Shown: piece by piece, positions 35,066 through 47,666 of the stretch
How the letters are laid out: every line of letters begins with the position of its first letter
Numbering within the stretch: the first letter of the stretch is position 1
NCBI GenBank assembly: GCA_023853785.1
Contig: JAJIRX010000668.1
Span: 558,001 to 622,000, forward strand
Direction: 5' to 3'
DNA length: 64,000 nucleotides
From: Psilocybe azurescens
Taxonomy: Eukaryota; Basidiomycota; Agaricomycetes; Agaricales; Agrocybaceae
Position numbers and translations under genes: made by a program
The notes under the pieces: model-generated
Database searches by the model: none
What the model saw: the letters and a program-made list of their open reading frames with translations, nothing else
Told to the model about the DNA's origin: nothing

Positions 35066-37481
35066 TGAAAGGGTGTAAACCATTCTGAGCTTACAATTCG
35101 TAGTGAGATACAGAGGCCCTTATTTTTGCGATTGTTATCTGTAATAAACTAGTACATTATACTAGTGAAGGGTAGGAGATACGCCAGACTATTAGGCTTT
35201 GAGGCTTTACTTCCTAGTGGGCCAACAAGAGTAATAGACCTTACAAACTAACTAAGGTGTAGTGTGGCCTATTAATCAGTGCTACGAATCAAAGACTACC
35301 TTTAGTTTCCTACACAGCTATCAAAGCAACCCTAACCGAGCGTCCAAAGTGATCGCCTGCTCCATTGATCATACTATTAGTCCCATGCAAAGAAGAAACT
35401 CTTAAGAAATGACCTTGGCTCTTACAAGGGGTAACACCCACCAGTGTCTTACCAAGCAATCGCCAAGTGATGAAAACCTTATTAATTAGCAAAGCGATCA
35501 CTGTGTCCAGGCCTCACAAAGGCTGTTCACTAAATTAGGCGATCAACCGCTCGGGGATCAGGCATCACTGCACCACACGGGTGATCGCCCCATGGACCGA
35601 ATGTATTGGCAATTGAAATCTTGTGTACAACTCAGCATATGGCGGTCTACTAGATCCGACTATAAAAACTTGTAATTTGCAATGCAGTCAACGTGAGTGA
35701 GCGATTGCCCAGCCAGCGATCGCCACACGATACTAGAGGTGACTTGCCTCATGATAAGGGCACCTGCTGTTCCAGGAGATCCTAAACCAATAGCAACTGT
35801 GCTTGGGAACCTTGGTAGGGTTTCCTAGGAAATATACCCCTAAGCAATCTAGTCCCGACATGCCTTAGCCGCAAGCCATCTGATAAAATAAGTCGGTTGA
35901 TCGCTACCCAAGAAGGCACTGCTGCATGGACAACAATGTTATCTTAAAATATGCGCCGTAGCCCAGGCAAACTAGTACTTTCCACTATTATAATTGGTGC
36001 AGCAAAGGCTAGGCAGCATGCGGTCCATTTCCTTCCTTTTCTCTTAGTCTCTTTCAATTATCACAAGCCAAAGTATCTATTTAGTCTATAAAAACAGCCC
36101 TGTATCTTAGAATAAGAACCAAGTAATCTACACCCCAGATTTGATATCAGAATTTACTCTGAATAAGAATTCTAGTGTTGACACTTCGAGGACTAGTGAT
36201 TTGTGTGATAAGAGATCGAACACTGCAGTTCACCTTAAGCAATTAGGCACTACCTGGTTTTGTGAGTGATCGCCATTGTGATATTCAACGTCAGGTCTAT
36301 TAGACTTGATAAGCAGGCTTTTATAAGTCATCCGTGGACTGCCCTGGGGATTGTTAAGTATGGATTGGAACCCTATACGACTAGCAATTGCTCATAGTAA
36401 CTAGGGACAACTGTCAGAGAACTCCGACTGTTCAGGACGTTGCCTATAGTAAGACTGCCCTGGGGATTATTAAGTACAGGTGGGAACCCTATAAAGGCTA
36501 GTGATCGCTCATAGTAACTAGGTATTACAACAAGTCTTTTTCTTTTCCCTTTCTCTTTTCTTTTCTTTTCTTTTCTTTTCTTTTCCTTTTCTTTGTCATC
36601 CTTCACATCATTGATACAGCATCATCTGCTCTGATGAACTTTGTTTTCTATCATTCTATGAAACTCCATCATATCTCTGATGGACTTTCACTTCCATCTT
36701 TTATGATACATCTTTTGATGAACGTTTGATCTGTTTCCTTTCACTTCCATCTTTTATGATACATCTTTCGATGAACAATTGATCTGTTTCCTCTATTCTT
36801 ATATACATCTGCTGATGAACATTCAAACTCGTTTCAACTTGCTGTACAGTTCATAGTATTTATACTAGGAAGGATCCATTGTATTCTTTAGCTAGTTCTT
36901 GAGAATCTAACCTCCTCTTACTTGACACCGCTTGGAACTTGCTGTTCTTGACTACTTGACTGTCGGCTTTATCCACGCACGTGAATATAAGCTTGAAGTA
37001 GTAACACTAGGGACGACTGTCAGAGAAATCCGACTGTTTTCAGGACGTTACCTATAGTAAACTAAGGACTGTGGACTAGTGTGCCCAGTTGCTTATAGGA
37101 ACCAAGGATCTACTACGTGTTAATACAGGTGATCGCTTATAGTGTTTGATAAAGTTTGAGTTTGGGTTTTATAAAGAGAACTGTTAAGTGTCCCATGTAC
37201 ACTCGCCCCCCCCAAAAGTGATCCCCCCTGATATTGGTGATTGCCCTCATATAGAGAGATCGCCCTTACTATTCAAGTGCCTTGTGTGTACTAGCCTGTA
37301 AAAGTGTTCTCTAGCTACTAGTGATCACCCCAGAGTGATCATCTAAGTCTGTACTCTGCTAGACTAGTTATTGTAATAAGCCTTACGAGCTTACCCTCCC
37401 AGATCGAACTGATCAATATAAATATTTGAGTGGGTGTTGTGTATTGGGCAATTACAAAGTCACCCCGCACCAAACATCTCA
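35066..37481. mobile_element. Solo long LTR (2.4 kb) with nested solo LTR
   Basis: Begins TGAAAGGGTGTAA and ends AAACATCTCA; flanked by ACGG at 35062-35065 and 37482-37485. It aligns throughout with 48489-51391 apart from insertions in each. No internal region or second LTR accompanies it, so it is a solo LTR from recombination. It lies inside the unknown gene at 34.5-39.0 kb. The orientation cannot be set without the parent element. Several direct subrepeats (for example GACTGCCCTGGGGATT near 36340 and 36451) occur. Confidence 0.85.
36523..37006. mobile_element. Short solo LTR nested in the long LTR (copy 1)
   Basis: 484 bp with ends TATTACAACA (expected TGTTAC) and AGTAACA, flanked by CTAGG at 36518-36522 and 37007-37011. 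The uninterrupted counterpart at about 50,925 has a single CTAGG, confirming the empty site. It contains a long CTTTT microsatellite. The same family is inserted at another position in the second long LTR. Confidence 0.9.
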
Positions 37482-39260
37482 ACGGGAACACTTGGACGGT
37501 CGTGGGGTGTCTAGGATTTCTACCTCAGAGTCACTATCCTGAATAACCACGACATTTCCATTCCCTTTCACATCTTTGAGCTGCTGGAGAATAGCTTGAC
37601 GCTGGTTGGGCATATCACAGGGGAATTGAGCTGGTGCCTGCTTGACAAACTGCTTGATTTGCTCCTCCTCATCAACGCCAGTTACTCCCTTTCGCCAGAC
37701 CAAAAGTGTGCAGTCAGTGGTGACCGAATGCTTTAATGCCAAGGGAATTGCCATCCAAACCCGATAGACCGTCGAGTAGAGCTGAACATGAGTGATTTTG
37801 TTGCCAAGGGAAGGAAAATCTGTATAGGTGCTCAGCGCCCACTGAGGCCATTCAGGGCAGTCGTGCACCACCTGGAGGTTGGCTGTGTCATGGTTGTTAT
37901 CCCAATACACAAGGTTAAACCTCCGTGTAAGAGAAACATCTTGAGCAGAGAGCCATGCGCTTGAGGCCTTGGCTCTTTTGACCGCGAGGGAGTATGGAGG
38001 CCTCAGTTGGCGCTTTGTATTCAGAAGACCATGTAGGGTTCATCTGTGTCATGATTTTTGGCTGCTTGACAGTCCTTTCGTGTTGTGAGGCTGGTGTAGG
38101 AGGTTGGGAATAGGCAGGGGTGAGAGGTTGCATGAAAGCCAAAAATGGGTGGAGAGTACCAGTGCTGGATGAAGGTTGCAAATTTGGGATAGGTTGTGCA
38201 AGGAGTACTGAGGGGTAGGGCTAGGAGCCAACATCTGGGCTTGAGGTGCAATACTGTCATGAGCAACAGGTCTCAGCGAGGTGGAGCCATTCCCTGTGGC
38301 ACACATCTGACCATCACTGAATGCAAATGTGGGTGCATTTATGGGATAGGGTTCCTGTACAGCACCAAGGGGATGTCTGGTGTTGGGGCTGAATGAGCAT
38401 ACAAACGTTTGCTGAGGCTGTTGAGCCCTGAGCTTCCCCCGTTCGCGTTGACGATAGGCATGATTCACTGTGCATTCTGCAGCCGCCATTGAAGACACAG
38501 TGTGAAGGGCACATCCCCCAAACGCAGTCCCAATTTATATGTGTCCGCTGGCAGGAAGATGCAGTACAAACCCTTGTCAGCTGGATTGGCTGCGAGGCAG
38601 AGGGTGAGGGTGATTGGGGGAAGGTGTCTTGTCCATTAGGTGTTGCAGGTGTAATGGGACAGCTTCTCCAGGAGCTAAGGCATCAAAGACATGCCACCAA
38701 TTGTCGGCGTGGACTGCACGGTTAAAACACTACAACAGAACAGAACACTCATGTGAGTAGTGAATAACGGAAGCAAACCAGTGACTTACATGGAGATAAA
38801 ACCGCCCAGGAATCTTGAGGCTGTTCCAGCTAGCAAGCTTGATGGGTACATGAAGCCCACAGGTGCCGCATTCATTATCATCAATGTATAGGGAAGGTTG
38901 GTGACGCGTCGTAGACAACATGGCAGTGGCGTGGTGACGGAACGCCAGAACATGTCAAAGCCCAGTGACCCTGTTGGGCAACGGCGGAATTTGCTGCTGG
39001 ACTGATCGCCGTTAGCCCAGCCAGACTTTCCAAATGCCAGATTTTCTCCGTTTATGGTTCCGTTTTCGGTTCCGTTCTGGGCTATTCTGTTTTGTAAATG
39101 GATTCCGTTCAATTCTGCTGCGGAATCCGGCTATTCTGCCGGAATTGATATTAATAAAAATAGCAAGGCCTTGTGCCATATTTTTGCTCTCATTCCGCAG
39201 CAGACTCCGGCAGACTCTGGCTGGAATATGTGGGGGACACAAAAGCCCTCAACTTGAGAA

Positions 39261-41117
39261 GTGTTTTGGATGATTGGAGCAAGATATAAGTGCTCTAATT
39301 GTGTCAGTTCCACAGGCAAAAATACAGTCGCATTTATGAGTTGGGACTCTTGGATTATTGCTGCCTTGCTACAGTCTTTGGCTGCTGAATTTCCAGTTGT
39401 TCTAACTCATAGAAGTGCACTATCTTCTCCTATTCTTGCTCTTGAGTGTTGTCTATTTCAGAAAGGCATTGGTAGCAAACAGTTTGCTGGAATTATCAAG
39501 ACTCTACACCTTTGCTATTTTGATCAGCTCCATCTCCAATACCTTTGAATGATACAGGATAATCGAGAAAAATGCATCTGGGATAATTCTAGGTTTGAGG
39601 CCTTTTCTGAATTTACAGATCCCAAAGGATATGCAGGATTTGTTCCATCATCAATCTGGTTTTGAGATTTCTATGACCAATTTATTGAAAGACATATGCC
39701 CTGAATTAACTAATATTCTGCAATGTGACTGCAAGAGTGTGTGCAATTGATCATTCACACAAAATTACTAAACACATTGTCCTGATCAATGGTGTTCCTG
39801 TTTTTGTTGGTCTTTTGACAGTTACAAATGAATATGGAGAGATTCAAATACTAGCTCTTGTTGCAACTAAAGCACATGCCCAATTTGAAACAGCATTGCT
39901 TTTGATGAAACAGTCACTTGAGCTTTATGGACATCAAATGCCATCATTTTTTTCACTGATAATATGAGTGAGCATTGCTTTCCTTCACTGACAATTGATG
40001 TTGTTCCTGTTGACAAATATGCAAAATTTCCATTATTAACTTTACCACTGGATATAAAAATTTGCATCAAATCCAATGCTACCCAGATGATAGCTGCTCT
40101 AGCTTGCATACAGGAAAAGCTAGACACTATTTCTGAAGATGAAAATTTGATGATAGGGTTTGATATGGAATGGAATGTTGATCTCACACCTGGCCAATAC
40201 AGAAATGAGACAACTGCTGTTGTTACAATAGCCTTTGAAAGTGATATCTTCATTCTTCAAATAGCATCATTTACAAAAGTGAGAAAAATCCCACCAGCTC
40301 TGAGGAATATACATACTTGTCCAACCAAGAATTATCAAAGCTGGTTGACAGATTCAATCTGATCTCAAGCGTCTCCAGAAAGAAGCAGGAATCAAAGATG
40401 AATTTCCAGATGGAATTGATCTTGCTGTCTTTGCAAAAAGTGTCATATATCACCTAATGCAAAAGTTAGCTTAGCTGAACTATCAGCTCTAGTCCTAAAC
40501 TATAGACTTGAAAAGAAGGCATAATACAAATCAGCACTGAATGGGACAATAGCAATCTTTCAAATGAGCAGATAAAGTATGTTGCATATGCTTCACAAGC
40601 AATTTATAATCGTCTTATTGAGATTGAGAAATTTGGAAATATTCCTGACAATATGGAAGAGGGATTGGCAGTCATAATTTACCAACAAGATGGCCAAATG
40701 GCTATTGCTCATGGGACTTGGTCCTCTGTAAAATTTCAAAGAAATCAAATAATTGATGGAATTGATTTTAAAGCAGCTGAAAATATCAAATTAGTTGCAA
40801 TTGATGTCAAGAAGATTTTAACTCCAGGTGCAATAATTCAGACCCATCATGGATGTGCTTTGAAAGGCTTTGGGCTTCTTCCTTTTACTGTAATTTTCAA
40901 TAGGAATCAAGTACATGTTGCTTTCCCTGAAGCAGAGGATAGCACACCAGATCTTCCCAGCAGACAAGACCAGAATATGAATATTCAGAATGGAGTTATC
41001 CATATAATTGAGGAATACTTATCCACCAATAATCATGATGATTCTTGGACAAGGAGTATTGATGATGATTGTGAAGCAATTCCAACAGCTCCTACTATAC
41101 ATATGTGCCTTGTGTAA
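39261..41117 (+). pseudogene. DUF6729 plus 3'-5' exonuclease-like protein, broken
   Basis: The N-terminal part has YKCSNCVS, FMSWDSWIIAALLQSLAAEF and IGSKQFAGII. After a TGA the frame goes on with FEAFSEF and GYAGFVPSS, a further TGA, then ICKS-type change to ICAIDHSHKITKHIV and FVGLLTVTNEYGEIQ. A 1-nt indel in a T run near 39948 precedes MSEHCFPSL. MIGFDMEWNVDLTPG carries the first acidic pair of a DEDD exonuclease. 40653-41117 encodes the downstream domain with VIYQQDGQMAIAHG. This architecture is common in Agaricomycetes and its role is uncharacterised. At least five stops or shifts make it a pseudogene. Confidence 0.75.
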
Positions 41118-41403
41118 AAGTAAAGAATGTACAGGAAGGAATAGCTGATATGGGATTAATGAACCATGCAAAAATCAAGGTGGAAGATAATGTATGACAG
41201 TGATAGTAGCCACTTAAGTAGTAGGATTTATGCATCAAATTGTAGTAATGAATTTTCCGAACATATTGCAATTTATTTGGTGAGAATTGAACAAGAAATG
41301 AGTGAGATATAATCATATTAAGAAATCCTCTCTTTTATTTTTTCTCCCTTTCTTTTTGGGACATTATTTATCAGTGCCCACAAACATGATAACCAAGCCA
41401 TGT

Positions 41404-41621
41404 TGTAAGGATGTAGCTGGTCCTTCCATGGTTGGCACGTGCTGATGTCCCCTATATATATATAAGGGAACATCTCACTTAGGGTTCTCTTTCTTTTTTC
41501 TTTCTTTTCTTCTTCTGCTTGCTCATAGTACACACTTCCCAAATACACATCTTGTTCTTGTTCTGTTTGTGTGAGTCACTTCCTTTCATTGAGGTTCTGA
41601 GTGTTTCCCTATGGGTTTACA
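41404..41621 (+). repeat. Chromovirus 5' LTR
   Basis: 218 bp, TG...CA ends, containing a TATATATATA box near 41453 and a pyrimidine-rich stretch. It is about 93 percent similar by eye to the 3' LTR at 51619-51835. Confidence 0.92.
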
Positions 41622-42301
41622 CTTTTTTGAACATCAACAAGACATGTCAACAAACACACACCATGGTCGTTGAACATGGCAGGTGAAGCAACTGTCTATG
41701 TCTGTTAAACCAAAACATTAAACTGAAATACTCCCCCCCCTAAAAATGCCCTTATTGTCTGTTGCATGCAGTTATTCAGCTCCTGTTGTGGAGTACACAT
41801 TGTACTGCTCCATTGTCACCGAACTACCACATTGTTCCTTTGTTTTAGCACACTGTCTGAATAAGATAATCGTTTCTTGATTGCTTTTGGGTGTCGCTAT
41901 CAATTCTTGATTGTGATACTCATCATATTATATACAGACGCTTGTTACCCTTACCGGTCATACCCTGCTGCATATTGTATCGGGCATTATTCTGGTTAGT
42001 CCCTTGCTGTCAGACTTCATCTATATCACCCTGCATTGTCCTATATTGTTGCACATATAGTCACTTGTGGGTGCTTATATCAGTTATATCAGTATTATCA
42101 TGCATATAGTCACTCAGCGTTATTGCTTCCTTCATCATTTCTTTTTTAATCCCCCCTGTTCTTCCCTTTTGGGAATTATCATTTCTCCCTGCTGCTTCTC
42201 TTAATTCTGCCATAGGAATAACCTTATCGTGTTACTGCATTTAGTTTAATCTGGTCTCATTATTCCCATTGGTCTTGTTATTGTTCGATTCCATGCTGAT
42301 A

Positions 42302-43458
42302 ATGGATAATGTTGCACAGTCCCATTGCGCTCTGGCTCCTAAATGTTTGGTCCCTAAATGTTCTGTTGGCATTCCTTTGCATTCATCTGCTAGGTTGTGG
42401 GGCCAGCCCCTAGCTTTGCCTTTCATTCACACACCATCTGCTGCTGCACCTGTTCAGTTGCCCTTACTGCAGTTGCCCTTACTGCGACCTGCCCCTGTTG
42501 CTGTGATCACACCCCACAGCGACTTCTGTATTGACTCCTTGTCTGAGAGTTTTTCAAGCTTTGTCACCATGGCTGCTCCTACAAACAGTGCCTTTGTCGC
42601 ATCTGTGGCAGTTGTGTCTTTCAATGCTGTGCAGAAGCACCCCTCAGCCCTGTCTGCAGGAAAGCTCAGCCCTGCCATTGTTGCCCAGTGGCAATGCCAT
42701 GCTGAGGCATACTTCCGTAACTTAAAGTAGATGACACTGATAAGGTCTTGTCAGTCATCGACTGTTTTGAGGATATCAGGATTGCTAATTAGATCGAGAA
42801 TAACCATGATGCCTTCTTTTCTCCTGCCTTCACCTTTGCCATGTTTATGCATGACTTCTGCTGCCATTTTCTGGACCAAGACTGGGAACACCAAATTATA
42901 CGGAAAATTATGACTTTGAAGATGACCAACACAGATACCTTCAAGGACTGGTCTGAACGTGTAATGCAAGGCAATAATTTATTGCTTGGGACCGACTTCC
43001 ATACTGGTGATGCACGGCTGTGCAAGCTGCTGGAGACAAACATGTTGGGAGCCTTGGTGCTGGCCTTTGAGGCAATGTCAGAAGAGGAACACGTACGTGT
43101 CAATCTGGTTACCAAGCTTGACTTGTAGATGAAGGAAATGCAGAAGGTTGACCATATGGTTTCCCAGGTGCACCTCAAGTGTGCAGCAGGGCCTCTCGAT
43201 GTCACCAAAGAGACTGGTGCTAAGCATTTGTGTTTTGCTGCTGCACATTTGTATGTCCCTGCACTGAAGCTGTTTGCAAATTCTCATGCTCCAAATATGC
43301 CATCGATGTACTTGCCGGTGTCTGGGGTAAACTCTATCAATGTCAGTAGAGCTAACACTGGCAGTTATGCCTGCCCTGCAAACCTGTCCTGTGTGCCTCC
43401 ACTAACTGCTGATGAACGCAATATCCTGTGTGAGCACGAGGGCTGCTTCAAATGCTGA
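42302..43458 (+). pseudogene. Chromovirus gag remnant
   Basis: Reads LSAGKLSPAIVAQWQCHAE then, with stops and shifts, a capsid-like region LLLGTDFHTGDARLCKLLE and EEHVRVNLVTKLDL. At about 43443 it has a CCHC knuckle, C-F-K-C then HIYVGHCGDAC, in which one codon after the second Cys is TGA. TAG at 42730 and 43127 and TGA at 43459 interrupt it. It would package retrotransposon RNA if intact. Confidence 0.75.
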
Positions 43459-43889
43459 CACATTTATGTTGGCCACTGTGGAGATGCCTGCACAAATGGC
43501 TATCCGAACCCTGTTTCCTACATGCCTATCACGCAGAATGCTGTATGCACTCATCTAGCATCTCTCATGGTTGCATAAATGCTCTTGCACAGAGTCCCCC
43601 CTCATCAAACAGAATGTCATCTTCATCTGGTCTGCCTCTGCCTGTTAACAATCTGTCTGCACCGTCCACAGGCTTCACAAACATGCTGCACATTGGTGGC
43701 TTCATTGAACCTGTCTCAGATGTTCCCCCTCATCTGCTATGTCAAATGTGGACCTCCACATGGCTGCAGCGGTGCTGCCCTCCACTGTTTTGTTTGTTCT
43801 TGGAAGTGGTAATTCTCTGGACACATCTGATGACAATTGTTCACCAGAACCTGAGATGAGCCTGGTCTCCATACCCCACCTTGTGTGGT

Positions 43890-46800
43890 GAGCGAATGTC
43901 ATCAGTGATGCTGACTTTCCCCTCTCTTTTGATTGTCTGCTTGACAACAGTGCTCATCTGGTTCTCATCAGACCTGAAACTGTTGTCGACCTTGTGCTAC
44001 CCATCCAAAAACTCAAAGAACCTGTTTGCATTACTGTTGCAATGCAGTCCTCCTCAAAAGCTATGCTATTGTATGATTATGTTTCATTGTCCTTGTCCTC
44101 ATTGAACAAAACCTGGTCATCTAAATCTGCTAGAGCTCTTATTGCACCTGGTCTGTGTACAAACATTCTTTTGGGTCTCCCATTCCTTTTGCACAATAAA
44201 ATCATTACTGACCATGATGCACATACTGCAATTGATAAATCCTGCAGTTTTGACTTGCTAAATGAGACTAGCTTGAAGAACCCAATAATCAAATTGTTAC
44301 CAAAGAGTCATCGCAAGCACATAATTAACTGCCAAAAGAATATGTTATGTGAATTGAATGGAAGTGTGCAGAGCACCTTGCGTGTTTGACAGAAGAGGAG
44401 CATTTTGAGTTTGTTTTACCTGTCAATGTCATTGGGTTGATCAAAGGTACTATTGAGCAGTTAGTTTCTAAGGACAAATTGCAAGCCTTGGAAAACGACC
44501 TTAAAGCCAAGTACAAAGAAATTTTTGTGCCAATACCACATGTTGATGAGCTTCCATGTGCCAATATGGCCACAATCAAACTTAAGGATGCTTACAAGAG
44601 AATCTCTCAACAAAAATACAATACACCTTGGCAGTTTCGTGCAAACTTTGAGAAGCTGATTAATATGCAAGTGCAGTCTGGCTTCATTTTCCTGACTAAA
44701 GCTCTGAACCTTTCTCCTTCTTTTATTATTCTGAAGCCTGACCTGAATGCAATGCCACATTGGGTGTGTGACTACTGTGAACTAAATGCAAACACTGCAC
44801 CATACAATTTTCCAATGCTGAGGGTTGATGACATCCTTGCTGATTGTGCAAAAGGGAAAATATGAGCCAGTATTGACATGACCAATAGCTTCTTTCAGAT
44901 GTGGATGCATCCAGATGTCCACAAAACAGCTGGTAGCACTCTGTTTGGCAAATTTGAATGGTGTGTCATGCCAATGGGTTTTTGGAATTTTCCTGCTATT
45001 CATCAGTGTCGCATATCCAATGCACTGCAGGCCCACATTGGGAAGATATGTTATATATATCTTGATGATATCATTATTTGGTCACAGACTATGGATGAAC
45101 ACATCCAGAATGTCTGCACAATTATGAATGCTTTGCAGGTGGCCAAACTGTATGTGAATGAAAAAAGACTCACTTGTTCTGTTACAAAGTCAAGTTCTTA
45201 GGTCACCTTATTTCTCAACGGGGGACCGAAGCTGATGAAAAGAAGGTGAATTGCATACTAGAGTGGCCTGTGCCATGCTCTGCTAAACAAGTGCATGGTT
45301 TCCTGGGTTTAGTGCAGTACCTTGCAGCTTTCCTGCTGAAGTTGGTAGTTCAGAGTGATATACTGGATCATTTGACAACTAAAGAATGTGATAAAAAGTT
45401 TCCACCATGGAATCAGATCTATCAGGATGCCTTTGATAATATAAAGCATATTGTGGTGTTGCATGAGTGTCTTACAATGGTCGATCATAATGTGCTTGAT
45501 ACAAATAAAAATTTTGTGACCACTGACGCCAGTGATTGAGTCACTGGTGCTGTACTTTTGTTTGGCCTGACATGAGAGATAGCTCAGCCAGTCACATTTG
45601 ACTCTTCTACCCTTAAAGGGGCTGAGCTTAACTATGCTGTACATGAAAAAAGATGTTAGCAATTATGCATGCCCTCTGTAAATTGGAAAGTTGACTTACT
45701 CAGTGCTGAATTTTTCATGTGCACCAACCATAAAACCTTGTTGAATTTCCTTACCCAAAAAAATTGTCAAGATGTCAAGGAAGATGGATGGAAGAGCTCA
45801 CTATTTATGACTGTAAATTTGTCTATGTCAAATGAGAAGACAATACCATTGCAGACATGCTGTCCAGGTATCTCTACCTGTCCAAGTCTGATCCATTAGA
45901 GGCACAGAAAATGGCCACTCACCCTTATCTGTCCCCTCCATCATCTCATGAAATTGCCTTCTTGGACAGAGTGAGATCAAACAATCTGTTCAACACAGTA
46001 GTGGCCCTTGCCAGTGTGGATCCTGCACCGGCAGGCCTTAAATGCTCTATGTGTGTATCAATTGATGATGATATGATAGATAGGATTAGGGACGGTTACA
46101 TCAAAGACCCTTGGTGTAAAAGCTGATTGCCATGGCTTGGGGCATGTCAGAGGTCAAGATTAAAGACAGCTTATGGTTTATTGGTGAATGTTTAATGGTG
46201 CCAGCATTGTGTGGCATATGTGAGGATATTTTTATCCTGGCTCATGACACTCTTGGTCATTTTGGGTTTTTTAAGACTTATGAATCCATTTGTAACTCTT
46301 ACTTCTGGCCTGGAATGAGATCTGATTTGGAGAATGGTTATATTCCAGGTTGTAGTGACTGCCAATAGAATAAGGGTTTGACAACTAAAGCTTTGGGGCC
46401 TCTGCACCCTCTGTCTATTCCAGATGAGTGTTGTGAGTTGGTTGCAATGGACTTTATTGGCCCTATGCCTGAAGCAAGGGTTTTAATTGTATTTTGTCCA
46501 TTACTGATCATCTGAATTCTGATGCCCATATAATCCCAATGCACACTGATATAACAGCTGAGAAATTGGCTGTCTTATTCTTCAATGAAGGTATTGTGAA
46601 AATGGGTTACCATTAAACTTTATTACCAACATGGACAAGCTTTTTGTGTCAAAATTTTGGAAACATTTGATGATTCTTACTGACATGAAGCACAAGTGTT
46701 TGTCCACCTATCACCCCCAGACCAATGGGGAGAGCAAACACTCAAATAAAACAATAAAACAGTTGCTCCATCACCACATTGAGTGCAACCAGATGGGTTG

Positions 46801-47465
46801 GGTTCATGCTTTGCCCCACATCAGATTCCAGTGGATAAATACTGTCAACATGTCAACAGGATTCTCACCATTCCAGTTGAAAACTGGCAGGTCACTGTAT
46901 GTGTTTCCACTGCTGCTGTCAGTGCCCATTTGTCCTTCTAAGTACTATATATCTGCCAGTGAGGTTGTAGAAAATATCACCATGGATGTCAGCCAGGCAG
47001 AAGATAATCTGATGATGGCTAAAATTGCCCAGTCTTACTTTGCTAACACTTGCAGGGCCAATGATCCTACTTATAAGGTGGATGATAAGGTGATGCTAAA
47101 TACAGTCAACAGGCGACACAATTACAGGGTGACAGGTAAGAAGTGTGTTGCAAAATTCATGCTGTGTTTTGATGGTCCTTTTCTGGTGATAGATACACAC
47201 AATGCAACCTCTATGGTGACCCTTGACATGCCCAATGCACCAAACACCTTTTCTACATTTCACACTTCTCTCGTCAAGCCTTGGTCCCAAATGATGATGT
47301 GAAGTTCCCAAAGAGGACCTTGGAGTGACCTGGCCCAATTATCATCAATGGCTGCAACAAATTCATGGTTGACAGAATTGTTGACCACAAGGAGGTTGGC
47401 AAATCAATATATTACCTCATGCAATGGGCTGGCCACAGTTACAAAAACAAGTGTTGGATTGTGGA
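43890..47465 (+). pseudogene. Chromovirus pol remnant (PR-RT-RH-IN-chromodomain)
   Basis: Protease: FDCLLDNSAHLVLIRPE. Reverse transcriptase: IDMTNSFFQ, FEWCVMPMGF and the active-site CYIYLDDIIIWS near 45055. RNase H: VTTDASD then GAVL. Integrase: a zinc-binding HDTLGHFGFFKTY to PGCSDCQ, VAMDFIGPMP with the first catalytic Asp, and STYHPQTNGESKH with the Glu. Chromodomain: VDHKEVGKSIYYLMQWAGHS, cut at 47465; its end, LDDNKAMDVY, resumes at about 51402 beyond the nested insertion. In-frame TGA replaces expected Trp at about 44863, 45538 and 45572. Confidence 0.88.
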
Positions 47466-47666
47466 TGAAAGGGTGTAAACCATTATGAGCTTACAACTCA
47501 TAGTGAGACACAGAGGCCCTTATTTTTGCAATTGTTATCTGTAATAAGCTAGTACATTATACTAGTGAAGGGTAGGAGATACACCAGACTATTAGGCTTT
47601 GAGGCTTCACTTCCTAGTGGGCCAACAAGTGTAGTAAACCTTACAAACTAACTAAGGGGTAGTGTG
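47466..47666. repeat. 5' piece of a long LTR
   Basis: The first 200 bases of the long LTR family (TGAAAGGGTGTAAACC onward), directly following the split chromodomain codon. It stops at AGTGTG, where the full copies continue GCCTATT. A full LTR starts again at 48489. Confidence 0.85.

Larger units (their letters stand above)
34553..39000 (-). pseudogene. Unknown Agaricomycete gene split by a solo LTR
   Basis: From the 5' end: 38921-38790 encodes NECGTCGLHVPIKLASWN and IPGRFYLHV, resembling part of a GRF zinc finger, with a GTAAGT donor. 38498-37915 is Pro/Gln-rich. 37910-37486 encodes FNLVYWDNNHDTANLQVVHD and VQLYSTVYRVWMAIPLALKH. The frame is cut at 37485 by the LTR and resumes at 35061: removing the LTR and one 4-bp ACGG duplicate joins the two halves in phase. 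The C-terminus has WPKGRYAVDILKGF and, after a 1-nt shift, GGRTPDGLW. Another shift lies near 37925. The gene's role is unknown. Confidence 0.6.

Noticed and set aside
39010..39235. Small MITE with CCAGCCAGA ends
   Set aside because: Only 9 bp of inverted ends and no target duplication; kept as unclassified sequence.
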